A model generated the notes under the pieces. It saw only the letters and a program-made list of their open reading frames with translations. It was not told where the DNA came from and searched no databases. This document shows positions 25,431 to 34,228 of a stretch of DNA of 64,000 bases, piece by piece. The translations under genes and the position numbers were made by a program. The DNA lies in the NCBI RefSeq assembly GCF_004766045.1, contig NZ_SPQQ01000006.1, forward strand, positions 328,453 through 392,452. The letters are read 5' to 3'. The DNA comes from Desulfosporosinus fructosivorans (lineage in GTDB: Bacteria; Bacillota; Desulfitobacteriia; Desulfitobacteriales; Desulfitobacteriaceae). Numbering within the stretch: position 1 is the stretch's first letter; each line of letters begins with the position of its first letter.

Positions 25431-27167
25431 ATGAGAAGGACTAAAATTGTTTGTACGATTGGACCATCAAGTGAGTCTAGGGAAAAAGTTCAAGCTCTTC
25501 TTGTAGCAGGTATGGATGTTGCTCGACTAAATTTTTCACATGGAACTCATGAGGAACATGGTCGAAGAATCGCCATCCTAAAAGAGGAAGCTGCCAAATT
25601 AGGGAAGCATCTGGGAATCCTGCTCGACACCAAAGGACCAGAAGTTCGCACAGGGAAGGTTCCGGAGGAGGGGGTTACTCTGGTAAACGGATCTGCATTC
25701 AGTTTAGATACAGATCTCAGTAGCCTGGGTAATCAGCAACGGGTTGGGATTACTTATACAGACCTTTGGCGAAAGGTTAAGTGTGGTGGCCATATTCTCA
25801 TTGATGATGGTCAACTCGATCTAGAAGTGACCTCAGTAGACAATACAGTTATTCATACTGTCATTCGAAACGGTGGGGTCCTTAAGTCCCAAAAAGGGGT
25901 CAATGTTCCAGGCGCTCTTAACGACTTACCCGCTGTCACAGAAAGGGATATTGAGGATATTCGCTTTGGGATTTCCCAAGGAATTGACTTTATTGCATCC
26001 TCCTTTACCCGTAAAGCGATCAATGTTTTGGACGTGCGTCGTATTGTTGAAGAAATGAATGCGGATGTCCACATCATCGCCAAGATTGAAAGCCAAGAGG
26101 GTGTGGATAACTTAGATTCTATACTTGAAGTCGCGGATGGGCTCATGGTCGCACGCGGGGACCTGGGGGTTGAAATTCCAGTTGAAGAAGTTCCCATCAG
26201 ACAGAAGGAAATGATTCGCAAGTGCAATATTCTTGGCAAACCCGTTATTGTTGCAACTCAGATGTTAGATTCTATGATACGTCAACCTCGGCCCACGCGA
26301 GCAGAGGCAAGTGATGTTGCTAACGCTATTTTGGATGGAACGGATGCCATTATGTTATCTGGAGAAACTGCGGCTGGTCTTTTTCCCCTTGAAGCTGTTC
26401 AGATGATGGATAAAATAGCCAAACGCATAGAACAGACTTGCTTAGATAATCAGTCTACCCACAATCACCAGCGTAATGTAGCTGAGGCTATTAGTTTTGC
26501 AAGCTATACCATCGCTAAAAATCTTGAAGCAGCTGTTATTCTTACTCCGACACATTCCGGTTTGACTGCGCGTATGATCTCCAAGTATCGACCGATCGCC
26601 TTGATTGTTGCCGCTACACCATTTGAGACTACGGCAAGAAAATTAGCACTACAATGGGGAGTCCAACCCATGCTTGTTCCTCAAAGTTTAGGAACAGACG
26701 AAATGTTATCCATAGCTGTGAATACATCCTTAAATAAAAACTTCATTCACTCTGGAGATGTCGTGGTGATCACAGCTGGTGTTCCAATTGGTAAAGTTGG
26801 CTCAACAAATATGATCAAAGTTCAGATCATGGGAAATATCCTATCTAAAGGGACAGGGATTGGACGAAAATCCTATTCAGGAGTTGCGCGTCTTGTCCAA
26901 TCTCCCAAAACGGATCTATTTAATGATGGAGATATTTTAATAGCAGAGACCACCGATGCAGACTTTGTACCCATAATTGCCAGGGCTGGAGCATTAGTCA
27001 TCGTGGAGGGTGGTTTAACATCACACGCAGCGATTGTCGCTTTACAATATGGAATACCAACCATCGTGGGTGCTCAAGAAGCCTTTTCCAAGGTGTCGAA
27101 CGGACAAACTTTGACGGTTGATGCTTTGAGCGGCGTGATATATGAAGGGTCTATCAGTATTCTCTAG
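25431..27167 (+). CDS. pyk: Pyruvate kinase with C-terminal PEP-utilising domain
   Basis: 578 aa: the A/B/A barrel (about 1-340, with DTKGPEVRTG, IAKIESQEGV and the MVARGDLGVE substrate region), the allosteric C domain (about 345-470), and an extra domain (about 480-578) ending with GGLTSHAAIVALQYGIP, the phosphohistidine-type motif found in many Bacillus-type enzymes. Last step of glycolysis, ATP from PEP. Coupled to gap. Ends at a clear terminator. Confidence 0.96.
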   Translation: MRRTKIVCTIGPSSESREKVQALLVAGMDVARLNFSHGTHEEHGRRIAILKEEAAKLGKHLGILLDTKGPEVRTGKVPEEGVTLVNGSAFSLDTDLSSLGNQQRVGITYTDLWRKVKCGGHILIDDGQLDLEVTSVDNTVIHTVIRNGGVLKSQKGVNVPGALNDLPAVTERDIEDIRFGISQGIDFIASSFTRKAINVLDVRRIVEEMNADVHIIAKIESQEGVDNLDSILEVADGLMVARGDLGVEIPVEEVPIRQKEMIRKCNILGKPVIVATQMLDSMIRQPRPTRAEASDVANAILDGTDAIMLSGETAAGLFPLEAVQMMDKIAKRIEQTCLDNQSTHNHQRNVAEAISFASYTIAKNLEAAVILTPTHSGLTARMISKYRPIALIVAATPFETTARKLALQWGVQPMLVPQSLGTDEMLSIAVNTSLNKNFIHSGDVVVITAGVPIGKVGSTNMIKVQIMGNILSKGTGIGRKSYSGVARLVQSPKTDLFNDGDILIAETTDADFVPIIARAGALVIVEGGLTSHAAIVALQYGIPTIVGAQEAFSKVSNGQTLTVDALSGVIYEGSISIL

Positions 27168-27186
27168 TGATTAAAATCCTGTCATA

Positions 27187-27221
27187 AAAAGGCGTACAGT
27201 AGAACCTACTGTACGCCTTTT
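27187..27221 (+). terminator. Terminator of gap-pyk
   Basis: GGCGTACAGTAG / CTACTGTACGCC, 3-nt loop, flanked by AAAA and TTTT. Confidence 0.85.
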
Positions 27222-27250
27222 ATCTGATGTAATGTAAACGATTATGAATT

Positions 27251-27538
27251 CTACTTTTGAAGAGTTAGCGTATCCTTAGTATGACGTTTAAGTCCTTGCA
27301 ATTCATGGTCAAAACTGCCTGTATTCGTCATTTGATCATCGATGGTATCTTTATCAATCGTACTTTGGGAGCGACCATTTAAAACGTCAATTAATCCGGC
27401 TTCTTGCAATTCACTTGCAATTTCAAAGAGAGAAACTCGCTTCGCACGAGGTAAGCGATTCACAAAACGATTTATTTTGACAGGTGGGACAAGATTTCGG
27501 AATTTGACTCCTCCGTATTTCATTATGCGTTCCGGCAA
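27251..27538 (-). CDS. Hypothetical protein, 95 aa
   Basis: TTG start at 27538 with a strong GGAGG eight bases upstream (MPERIMKYGGVKFRN...). Basic N-terminal half with a segment VSLFEIASELQEAGLIDVLNGRSQST, likely helical, then a polar tail. No cysteines, membrane segments or known motif. Minus strand, convergent with pyk and sharing its terminator region. Family not recognised. Confidence 0.6.
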   Translation of the reverse strand: MPERIMKYGGVKFRNLVPPVKINRFVNRLPRAKRVSLFEIASELQEAGLIDVLNGRSQSTIDKDTIDDQMTNTGSFDHELQGLKRHTKDTLTLQK

Positions 27539-27629
27539 AGTATCTTCCTCCTTAAATCAGGTTATTATTAGCTTATTACGCTTATTATTTGCCTGATGGT
27601 CAAAACAAATACATTTTGGATGATCATTT

Positions 27630-27824
27630 TTATTGAATAAGTGGATCATCAGTAAGCTCAACTTTGTTTAAGGTCTCCCTGACTTGTCCACGAATAAACG
27701 ATAAATACTCCTGGCGCATGGCCTCTTGTTCGGCGCGCTCCCACTCTTCAAGACCAATAGTTTTTTGCTTTTTAGACAGTTCATTAATTCGATCAATAAT
27801 GACATTTATGGCTGAAATACTCAA
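27630..27824 (-). CDS. DUF896 (YnzC-like) small protein
   Basis: 64 aa from TTG 27824, AAGGAGAG upstream. The pattern INELSKKQKTIGLEEWERAEQE followed by MRQEYLSFIRGQVRETL matches the DUF896/UPF0291 family (B. subtilis YnzC type), a two-helix hairpin of unknown function that is often SOS- or stationary-phase linked in Bacilli. Stand-alone gene 91 bp upstream of the 95-aa gene on the same strand; the two may share a transcript. Confidence 0.85.
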   Translation of the reverse strand: MSISAINVIIDRINELSKKQKTIGLEEWERAEQEAMRQEYLSFIRGQVRETLNKVELTDDPLIQ

Positions 27825-27929
27825 AGTTCAACTCTCCTTCCAACATACCATGTGACTTGGATTTATTATCACATTATAGCATAATGTGAAATATAATGAA
27901 AAATCCAGGTTCCTATCCTAAGGAATCAA

Positions 27930-27938
27930 TGCTATAAT
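27930..27938 (+). promoter_or_regulatory. Extended -10 promoter element
   Basis: TGCTATAAT, 37 bases before the ATG of the M23 peptidase gene; -35 region weak. Confidence 0.4.
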
Positions 27939-27975
27939 GGTCTCAAAACGTCTTAAAGACGATGGGGGGGCTAGG

Positions 27976-29460
27976 ATGAAAAAATTAAATTTTGAAATGA
28001 AAGTCGTAATTAAAGGATTTTTAGAACGTTTAAGCCAACAGACCAAAGCCATTTTTTCAAAAATGGGATTATGGAGGTCAAAGAATCTCCTTGCAATATC
28101 TTGGAAATCACCCAAGTTTTTAATTGGAACAATGACCTTTGTGTTAGTCATTAGCGGTGCAACGATATACTATAGTGGTACAGCTTCGGCTGCTTATATA
28201 GTGGTTAACGGACAAAAGATCGGTTTAGTTGAGAGTGTTGATAAAGGCCAACAAATTGTTGATGACATTTTGACAGAACGTGGTCAAGCTATAGGTAAGG
28301 CTGCCAAAACGAGTGATGTAATAGCGTATGAAACAGTTCGCGTTAAAAAGATAGAGCTTTTAGATGTCAGCAAAACAGATAATGAACTGCATAGTGTACT
28401 ATCCTCCTATATTGATGGGTATGCTTTAGAGGTTGCCGGAACACAGGTCGCCATTCTACCTACCCAAGCCGATGTGCAAACTCTCCTTAAGAAATATCAG
28501 GATTACTATACAAAACCTAGTGATAACAATAAAGTGCTATCTGTTGAGTTTAGCGAACCCACTGCCACTAAACCCGTTGAAGCTCAACCCGATCAGGTCA
28601 AAGTACTTGATCAAGCCTTGAAAGAGTTAATAGAAGGTAAGATAACGACTACGGAATACACTGCTCAAGAAAATGACTCTTGGTGGCTGATTGCTCGCAA
28701 ACATGATATGAAAACGAAAGAAGTGTTAGCGGGTAATCCAGGAATGACGGAAGATAGCAAGATTCAAACTGGTCAAAAAATCAAAATAGTCACTGTAAGT
28801 CCATATCTAACTGTGATGAGTAAAGGGATATTGACCAGTACTGAAACGATTGCTTACGATACCGTGACAACGACGGACACTGAACTCGATAGCGGGAAAA
28901 CTGTTGTCAAAGAGCCCGGCAGTGAGGGCACCAAAGTTGTCACATACTCCTATCTCCAAAAAAATGGGCAAGATGTATCGAAGCAAGTTGACGAAGAGAA
29001 AGTAATTAAACAACCCGTTACCCAAGTCGTTTCCAAAGGGCCTGAGCTAACTGCCGTTGCTTTGGCTAGCGTATCTAGAGGATCAAAAAGTTCCACTGGG
29101 ATTGCTTGGCCCTTGAGAGGTCCGATTAATTCTCCTTTTGGGTCCCGTTGGGGTAGTGTACATACCGGAATAGATATCGGCGGGAGTACCGGTACTCCCT
29201 TTTCCGCTGCTGCTGCAGGGAAGGTGATTTCTGCAGGCTGGAGTGGAGGATACGGGAACATGATCCTTATTGACCATGGCAACGGTGTACAGACCCGTTA
29301 CGGGCATTCTTCAAAACTTTTAGTTTCTGTCGGTCAAAAAGTAACACAAGGTCAAAGAATCGGATTGGTTGGCTCAACTGGAAATTCAACCGGTTCACAT
29401 CTACATTTTGAAGTCATTCTTAATGGGTCTACTGTCAACCCATTGAACTATTTGCGGTAG
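27976..29460 (+). CDS. Membrane-anchored M23 peptidase with LysM and G5 domains
   Basis: 494 aa from ATG 27976 (GGGGGGCTAGG before it; a GTG/ATG frame extension to 27937 is less likely). One transmembrane segment near 45-68. A LysM-type domain follows around 230-275 (YTAQENDSWWLIARKHDMKT), then a G5-like domain around 280-360 (YDTVTTTDTELDSGKTVVKEPG) and a C-terminal M23 peptidase (about 385-494) with HTGIDIGG, GHSSKLL and HLHFEV giving the zinc and catalytic histidines. A cell-wall endopeptidase, of the type seen in sporulation or division of Clostridia. Single gene ending at a terminator. Confidence 0.9.
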   Translation: MKKLNFEMKVVIKGFLERLSQQTKAIFSKMGLWRSKNLLAISWKSPKFLIGTMTFVLVISGATIYYSGTASAAYIVVNGQKIGLVESVDKGQQIVDDILTERGQAIGKAAKTSDVIAYETVRVKKIELLDVSKTDNELHSVLSSYIDGYALEVAGTQVAILPTQADVQTLLKKYQDYYTKPSDNNKVLSVEFSEPTATKPVEAQPDQVKVLDQALKELIEGKITTTEYTAQENDSWWLIARKHDMKTKEVLAGNPGMTEDSKIQTGQKIKIVTVSPYLTVMSKGILTSTETIAYDTVTTTDTELDSGKTVVKEPGSEGTKVVTYSYLQKNGQDVSKQVDEEKVIKQPVTQVVSKGPELTAVALASVSRGSKSSTGIAWPLRGPINSPFGSRWGSVHTGIDIGGSTGTPFSAAAAGKVISAGWSGGYGNMILIDHGNGVQTRYGHSSKLLVSVGQKVTQGQRIGLVGSTGNSTGSHLHFEVILNGSTVNPLNYLR

Positions 29461-29464
29461 ATAT

Positions 29465-29489
29465 AAAAAAGCGCCCTTGGCGCTTTTTT
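29465..29489 (+). terminator. Intrinsic terminator
   Basis: AAAAAAGCGCC / GGCGCTTTTTT with a CTT loop. Confidence 0.9.
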
Positions 29490-29623
29490 ATACTAGTCAG
29501 ACCCCCAAGTTTTCTTTAAGCTATCAGAAAATATATGTTAAGTAAGGGCAATTCATGCATGAATTGCCCTTACTTGGATGCAGAGTCGTTATGATTATAC
29601 ATTACGATGAAGGAGTGGCTATT

Positions 29624-30064
29624 GTGGGATTATCTTCAAAAACACATTTGCGGGTTCGTTATTCTGAAACGGACAAAATGGGCATCGTTTATCACGCTAA
29701 TTTTCTTGTTTGGTTTGAAGTCGGAAGATCAGAACTATTTCGGGAATTGGAACTTCCATATACTGAATTCGAAGAACAGGGTTTAGGTTTAGCGGTCATC
29801 GAGGCCAATTGCCGCTATCGCAAACCCGCCCATTATGATGATGAGCTTGTGCTTGTTACCGAGGTAGATCAGATGTCTTCGCGCTCAGCCCGTTTTTGTT
29901 ATCACGTTTATCGAGAGGAAACTCTTTTGGCTGAAGGCAAAACCGTTCACGCGTTTATTAATACTGAAGGCCGTTCAGCAGACGCTCGAAGGTACGCGAT
30001 ATGGACCCGTTTGCAAGGAATTATTGAGAAAAATAAGGATGCCAAACATCTTTCCAAAGGCTAA
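29624..30064 (+). CDS. Acyl-CoA thioesterase, YbgC/4HBT family
   Basis: 146 aa from GTG 29624, eight bases after AAGGAG; the upstream in-frame ATG at 29555 has no site. Hot-dog fold: RVRYSETDKMGIVYHANFL holds the YbgC-type Asp and the catalytic region, followed by the VWFEVGRSELFRE helix. Hydrolyses short- or medium-chain acyl-CoA or similar thioesters (family knowledge). Stand-alone; no Tol-Pal genes, as expected in a monoderm. Confidence 0.88.
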   Translation: MGLSSKTHLRVRYSETDKMGIVYHANFLVWFEVGRSELFRELELPYTEFEEQGLGLAVIEANCRYRKPAHYDDELVLVTEVDQMSSRSARFCYHVYREETLLAEGKTVHAFINTEGRSADARRYAIWTRLQGIIEKNKDAKHLSKG

Positions 30065-30136
30065 TAGGATACGCTATTGTATTTCGATTCAGGCCATGGT
30101 ATTATGTATACATAATACATTGAAAGAAGGGATTCT

Positions 30137-30259
30137 ATGTTTCTTGTAACTTGGATCGAAGGCGAAGAGGTTAACTATCGGCTCGTGAAGAAGCATGAAC
30201 TTTCTGCATTAATGGCATCCTTTGGGCAACATGCAATTATTCAAAGATTTGCATCGTAA
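30137..30259 (+). CDS. Small hypothetical protein, 40 aa
   Basis: ATG 30137 with GAAGG upstream; MFLVTWIEGEEVNYRLVKK and a C-terminus ending QRFAS. Reads like a compact beta-strand/helix peptide; no known motif. Followed after 36 bp by a strong terminator, which supports a real small gene. Confidence 0.5.
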   Translation: MFLVTWIEGEEVNYRLVKKHELSALMASFGQHAIIQRFAS

Positions 30260-30295
30260 TGGAGCCCAATAAATTATTAAGGATTTTAAATATCG

Positions 30296-30333
30296 ATAAA
30301 TGTCCATCATTTTGATGGACATTTATTTTTTTG
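30296..30333 (+). terminator. Intrinsic terminator
   Basis: ATAAATGTCCATCA / TGATGGACATTTAT hairpin followed by TTTTTTT. Confidence 0.88.
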
Positions 30334-30663
30334 CGTTCTGCAGGATATTACTAATCTTCCTCGAATATTTAAATGTGGCAATTTTTCTGTTTATTCTAGA
30401 AACCCAACGTTGTCTTCGGATCTATTCTCTGGCTTTCGGAGCGAGTACATATAATTGATGACCTAGGAGCATCATTGGGGTATGCTTACTTGCAATTTCC
30501 AAGAAGATGCGATATGTTTTTACATTAGTACACTTAAATATCTCGTTAAAGAGGGACGGTGATTAAAACAGCGAGATGTTTTTGTGGAATACTATAAACA
30601 CGGGACCGGAAACATGGCAATTAATAAGATTAAAAGTCGTTAGGAATATGAGGTGTACTATTC
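30334..30663. other. Intergenic region with a possible gene relic
   Basis: No intact gene. In one plus frame 30563-30643 reads as the end of a protein (LKQRDVFVEYYKHGTGNMAI then NKIKSR, stop), preceded in the same frame by ...TLKYLVKEGR and a stop, which looks like a decayed small gene. Family not recognised. Confidence 0.3.
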
Positions 30664-31932
30664 TTGAAGTTTTTCACTACTTTTCTCCTTACAATACTTA
30701 TAATGGTTAGTGTTACTCCTCCATCATTTGCGGAAGACACTACTTCGAAAGCACCTCAAATACGAGGAGAGGGTGCCTATTTAATTGATGTATTATCTGG
30801 TCAAACCCTCTATATGAAGAATCCAGACGAACCACTAGCTCCAGCAAGTACAACAAAAATTATGACTGGCCTTTTAGCAATTGAACTTGGAGATTTAAAT
30901 GATATCGTAACGCCAACTTCTACACTGCTTAATAATAAGCTCGTTTATGGCACACAGATATACCTCGAGCCTGGAGAAAAAATGCCTCTAAAAGATCTTT
31001 TATATGCTTTGCTGTTAAACTCCGCCAACGATGCAGCTGTGGCAATTGCGGAACATATAGGAAGTGACTTACCTACTTTTGTCGAAATGATGAATCAGCG
31101 TGCCCGTGAAATAGGAGCGACTAATACCCATTTTCTTAACCCGAGTGGTTTAACAGAGTCTGGGCACACAACAACCGCTCATGACCTAGCACTTATAGCA
31201 CGTGTTGCTTATCAGAATCCTACGTTTGCTCAATATGTTCGTACGAAATCACAGCCTATCTCACGATCAAAAACAGATATACCTAAGCTAATGGTTAATG
31301 AAAATAAACTGCTGTGGAGAGACTCTGCCGTTGATGGGATTAAACCAGGATACACAGCAGCTGCGCAAAATTGCCTTGTGGCATCCGTAACCAAGGATGG
31401 ACGTCAATTTATTGGCGTGATCCTAAAATCTCCAGGACCCGAAATTTACACGGATATGCAAGCTCTTTTTGAGTTCGGCTTTACTCAGTTTAAAAGTACT
31501 ATTTTTAAACCTTCAGGGTCGATCATTTCTACAACCACGGTTAACAATGAACCTGTTAATCTAATTCTCGATCGTCCAATCTATATGACCCAGAAAATAG
31601 ACGATCAGAGTTCGGTCTTGGATTTAAAAGTTATACCGACTTCTTCTAGTACTCTTACTTCAGTAGAAGAGGGTCAAGTAGTTGCCCAAGTCGAAATTTC
31701 GGACGATAGTACACTTTTAGGCACACTTCCTTTAAAATCGACGCGAACAATTTTGCCGCCGACCGTAAAAAGAAGTCTATTTTCTAATTACTTTTCATGG
31801 ACCACTGGAGCAATTCTAATAGGTGTTATCTTACTGCTCCTTATTAGTGCGAAAATTCGTGCTGATAGGCGTTGGCGCAGAAAAATGCGACTTGCGAGGA
31901 ATAGATATTCAATGCGAGAATCAAGTGACTAA
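30664..31932 (+). CDS. D-alanyl-D-alanine carboxypeptidase, DacF-like
   Basis: 422 aa from TTG 30664, weak AGGTG site. Signal peptide ending near SFAED (about 22-24). Penicillin-binding peptidase motifs: Ser62-xx-Lys65 in PASTTK, Ser120-Ala-Asn122 in SANDAA, and KPGYT in place of KTG. A C-terminal beta domain and a final transmembrane segment with a basic tail (about 378-422), longer than typical PBP5. Trims pentapeptide side chains of peptidoglycan; sporulation-type DacF/DacB role is possible. Followed by the miaB leader. Confidence 0.92.
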   Translation: MKFFTTFLLTILIMVSVTPPSFAEDTTSKAPQIRGEGAYLIDVLSGQTLYMKNPDEPLAPASTTKIMTGLLAIELGDLNDIVTPTSTLLNNKLVYGTQIYLEPGEKMPLKDLLYALLLNSANDAAVAIAEHIGSDLPTFVEMMNQRAREIGATNTHFLNPSGLTESGHTTTAHDLALIARVAYQNPTFAQYVRTKSQPISRSKTDIPKLMVNENKLLWRDSAVDGIKPGYTAAAQNCLVASVTKDGRQFIGVILKSPGPEIYTDMQALFEFGFTQFKSTIFKPSGSIISTTTVNNEPVNLILDRPIYMTQKIDDQSSVLDLKVIPTSSSTLTSVEEGQVVAQVEISDDSTLLGTLPLKSTRTILPPTVKRSLFSNYFSWTTGAILIGVILLLLISAKIRADRRWRRKMRLARNRYSMRESSD

Positions 31933-31996
31933 AGTATTAAAGGTTGGGGTTATAACCCAATATAACGTTAGAGCATTAGGCACAGATAGGCTAACA

Positions 31997-32115
31997 CTTT
32001 AGCTTCCAGAAAGGATAACCTTCAGTTATATACTTTTCTTGGAGGCTAAAGTTAACTTGACTACCAACTTTGCTAAAAGCTTGGGCGCTAGCCAAGTTAA
32101 CTTTAGCTTTTTTTT
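31997..32115 (+). promoter_or_regulatory. miaB leader with competing hairpins
   Basis: A first long stem pairs 31997-32013 with 32033-32051 (CTTTAGC to GCTAAAG plus about nine more pairs). A second, terminator-like stem pairs 32045-32059 with 32093-32107 (GCTAAAGTTAACTTG / CAAGTTAACTTTAGC) followed by nine T. Both use GCTAAAG at 32045-32051, so they compete. This could be a transcription attenuator of miaB or a terminator of the upstream gene with fortuitous symmetry. Confidence 0.5.
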
Positions 32116-32159
32116 GTCTTTTATCTTATAATGAGTAGATTAAGTTTAGAGGGTGCGAT

Positions 32160-33497
32160 TTGGGAGTGACATTCTTGGAAAATAGTAAAAGGGTTGTTAC
32201 ATTAGTCTATGGTTGCCAAATGTCAGAACGCGATGCGGAAACTTTGACAGAGATCACAAGACAATTAGGGTATTCGCCTTCAGATGATCTCGAAACGGCA
32301 GACTTAGTAATTGTTAATACTTGTTGCGTAAGAGAGAGTGCAGAGAATAAAATACTTGGAAAAATCGGAGAACTCAAAAAACTCAAAGAACGAAATAAGA
32401 ATGTAAAGATAGCGATTACAGGGTGTATGGTACAACAACCGGGTGCTTTAGAACGTTTGCAGAAACGTGCCCCTCATGTGGATATTTGGGCAGGGACCCA
32501 TAATCTACATGATTTTTCCGCTTTAATAAATCGGGTAGAGCAGGGCAGAAAAGTGGCAGAAGTTTGGCAAGAATCAAAAGCAACCTTAGAAGTTATACCG
32601 CTCGCTGAAAAAGGCAAACTACATGCCAATGTAAATATCATGTATGGTTGCGATAATTTCTGTTCATATTGCATTGTTCCCCATGTTCGGGGTAGGGAAA
32701 GAAGCCGTAAACCTGAAGAAATACTTCAAGAAATCAAATCCCTAGTGGACAGTGGGTGTCGAGAAATCACCTTATTGGGACAAAATGTGAACTCCTATGG
32801 GAAAGAGTTTTCACCAGCGTATGACTTTGCGGATCTACTTCATCAAGTGGATCAAATCCCATTTCTATTACGGATACGCTTTATCACGTCCCATCCCAAA
32901 GATTTATCAGATAAACTAATTAAGACTGTTGCTGAAGGGAAGAACCTCTGCGAGCACTTTCATCTCCCTATTCAATCAGGTAGTAATTTTATTTTAGAGC
33001 GCATGAATCGCAAATATACGAGGGAATACTATTTAAGTAGAGTTCAAGAAATTCGTGAATTCATCCCCAATGCTAGCATAACAACAGATATTATTGTTGG
33101 CTTTCCTGGTGAGTCGGAAGAAGATTTCGAACAGACACTCGCAATGATGAAAGAAGCTCATTATGCTCAAGCTTTCACCTTTATGTATTCTAAACGTTCA
33201 GGAACGCTGGCTGCAAAGATGGAAGACCAAATTTCATTGGACGTGAAAAAAAGGCGTTTACAGATATTAATGGGTGTCCAAAATCAAGAAAGTCTTGAAT
33301 GGCGGCAACATATGATTGGGGAAATACTAGAGGTTCTTGTTGAAGGCCCTAGTAAAACAAATCCTGAACGTTTAACAGGACGTACACGCGGAAACGAACT
33401 GGTTGTATTTAAGGGTGATTTTGAAACTATTGGCTCGTTAGTTAATGTTAGGATCAAGGAAGCAGGATCATGGACCCTAATTGGAGAGGTTGAGTGA
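32160..33497 (+). CDS. miaB: tRNA-2-methylthio-N6-dimethylallyladenosine synthase MiaB
   Basis: 445 aa. Three MiaB domains: N-terminal UPF0004 with VYGCQMSERDAE, VNTCCVRESAENK and ITGCMVQQPG (auxiliary cluster cysteines), the radical-SAM core with YGCDNFCSYCIVPHVRGRE (CxxxCxxC), and a C-terminal TRAM domain (about 375-445). Adds the 2-methylthio group to i6A37 of tRNAs; it works after MiaA, encoded 10.8 kb downstream. Start TTG 32160 is plausible, but TTG 32175 (MENSKRVV), with GGGAGTG upstream, is equally good. Confidence 0.95.
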   Translation: MGVTFLENSKRVVTLVYGCQMSERDAETLTEITRQLGYSPSDDLETADLVIVNTCCVRESAENKILGKIGELKKLKERNKNVKIAITGCMVQQPGALERLQKRAPHVDIWAGTHNLHDFSALINRVEQGRKVAEVWQESKATLEVIPLAEKGKLHANVNIMYGCDNFCSYCIVPHVRGRERSRKPEEILQEIKSLVDSGCREITLLGQNVNSYGKEFSPAYDFADLLHQVDQIPFLLRIRFITSHPKDLSDKLIKTVAEGKNLCEHFHLPIQSGSNFILERMNRKYTREYYLSRVQEIREFIPNASITTDIIVGFPGESEEDFEQTLAMMKEAHYAQAFTFMYSKRSGTLAAKMEDQISLDVKKRRLQILMGVQNQESLEWRQHMIGEILEVLVEGPSKTNPERLTGRTRGNELVVFKGDFETIGSLVNVRIKEAGSWTLIGEVE

Positions 33498-33498
33498 A

Positions 33499-33512
33499 AG
33501 TCTCACGATTGG
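33499..33512 (+). repeat. Dispersed repeat core, copy behind miaB
   Basis: AGTCTCACGATTGG, identical to the core inside mutL (41352-41390) and in the hfq-typA gap (44369-44407). Directly behind the miaB stop. Confidence 0.6.
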
Positions 33513-33600
33513 GAAGAATCCTAAAAAATCTTTGGCCTTTAAATTTAATGCAGGAATTCAGAGTTTTATGTAGAAAGTAATATTCGGAGGTGTGTTAATA

Positions 33601-34032
33601 ATGATTAACAGTGAAATAACAGAAAAAGCTGGACTCTTAGCTGATGCCATTGCTCGTAGTTCGGAACTGGCCGACTTACGTAGTACGGAAGATGCAATGA
33701 CAGCTGACACGTCAGCTCAAGAATTGATCGCAGAATTACAGAAAGCTCAAGAACGATTTATGGAAAAACAACAAGGTGGAGGCGAACTTTCTGAAGCCGA
33801 TAAAAATGCGGTAGATGAAATTGAAACAAAGGTTGAGGGTAACCCTGCCATTGTCGCTTATATGGCTGCACAAGACAAATTCACGGTAATGTTGGATAGT
33901 GTAAATGCTATTCTAGCTGGTGCAATAGCCGGATCTTCAGGTGGTTGTTCCTGCGAAGACAATACTTGTGAACCTGGCGGCTGTGAGCCTGGTGGGTGTG
34001 GCAGCGGTGGTTGCGGTTGTTCAGGAAACTAA
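33601..34032 (+). CDS. YlbF/RicA-family protein with cysteine-rich tail
   Basis: 143 aa from ATG 33601 (GGAGGTG eight bases before). The first 110 residues form the helical YlbF/YmcA fold (EITEKAGLLADAIARSSEL, SAQELIAELQKAQERF). The last 30 residues are Gly/Cys-rich with seven cysteines, in CSCEDNTCEPGGC, EPGGC and GGCGC spacing. In B. subtilis ymcA (ricA) also sits next to miaB and RicA/RicF/YaaT form a complex that carries [4Fe-4S] clusters and affects RNA processing; this protein probably belongs to that set. The tail may bind metal or FeS clusters. Confidence 0.82.
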   Translation: MINSEITEKAGLLADAIARSSELADLRSTEDAMTADTSAQELIAELQKAQERFMEKQQGGGELSEADKNAVDEIETKVEGNPAIVAYMAAQDKFTVMLDSVNAILAGAIAGSSGGCSCEDNTCEPGGCEPGGCGSGGCGCSGN

Positions 34033-34058
34033 CACCTGACGAAGTTCATTAAGTTGTC

Positions 34059-34094
34059 AAAAGGGAAGGGCTAAATCGGTAGCCCTTCCCTTTT
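34059..34094 (+). terminator. Intrinsic terminator
   Basis: Perfect 14-bp arms AAAAGGGAAGGGCT / AGCCCTTCCCTTTT, 8-nt loop. Confidence 0.88.
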
Positions 34095-34228
34095 AGGATT
34101 AATTCAAGGGTAGCAAGTGAGATTAAGCTTTTCGTCACCATGGTTCGATGTTCAACTTTAGTTAATAAGTTCGCTTGGACTTACTATAAGTATATTGACA
34201 GAATTTCAAAAAAGGGGAGAATCAAGGT

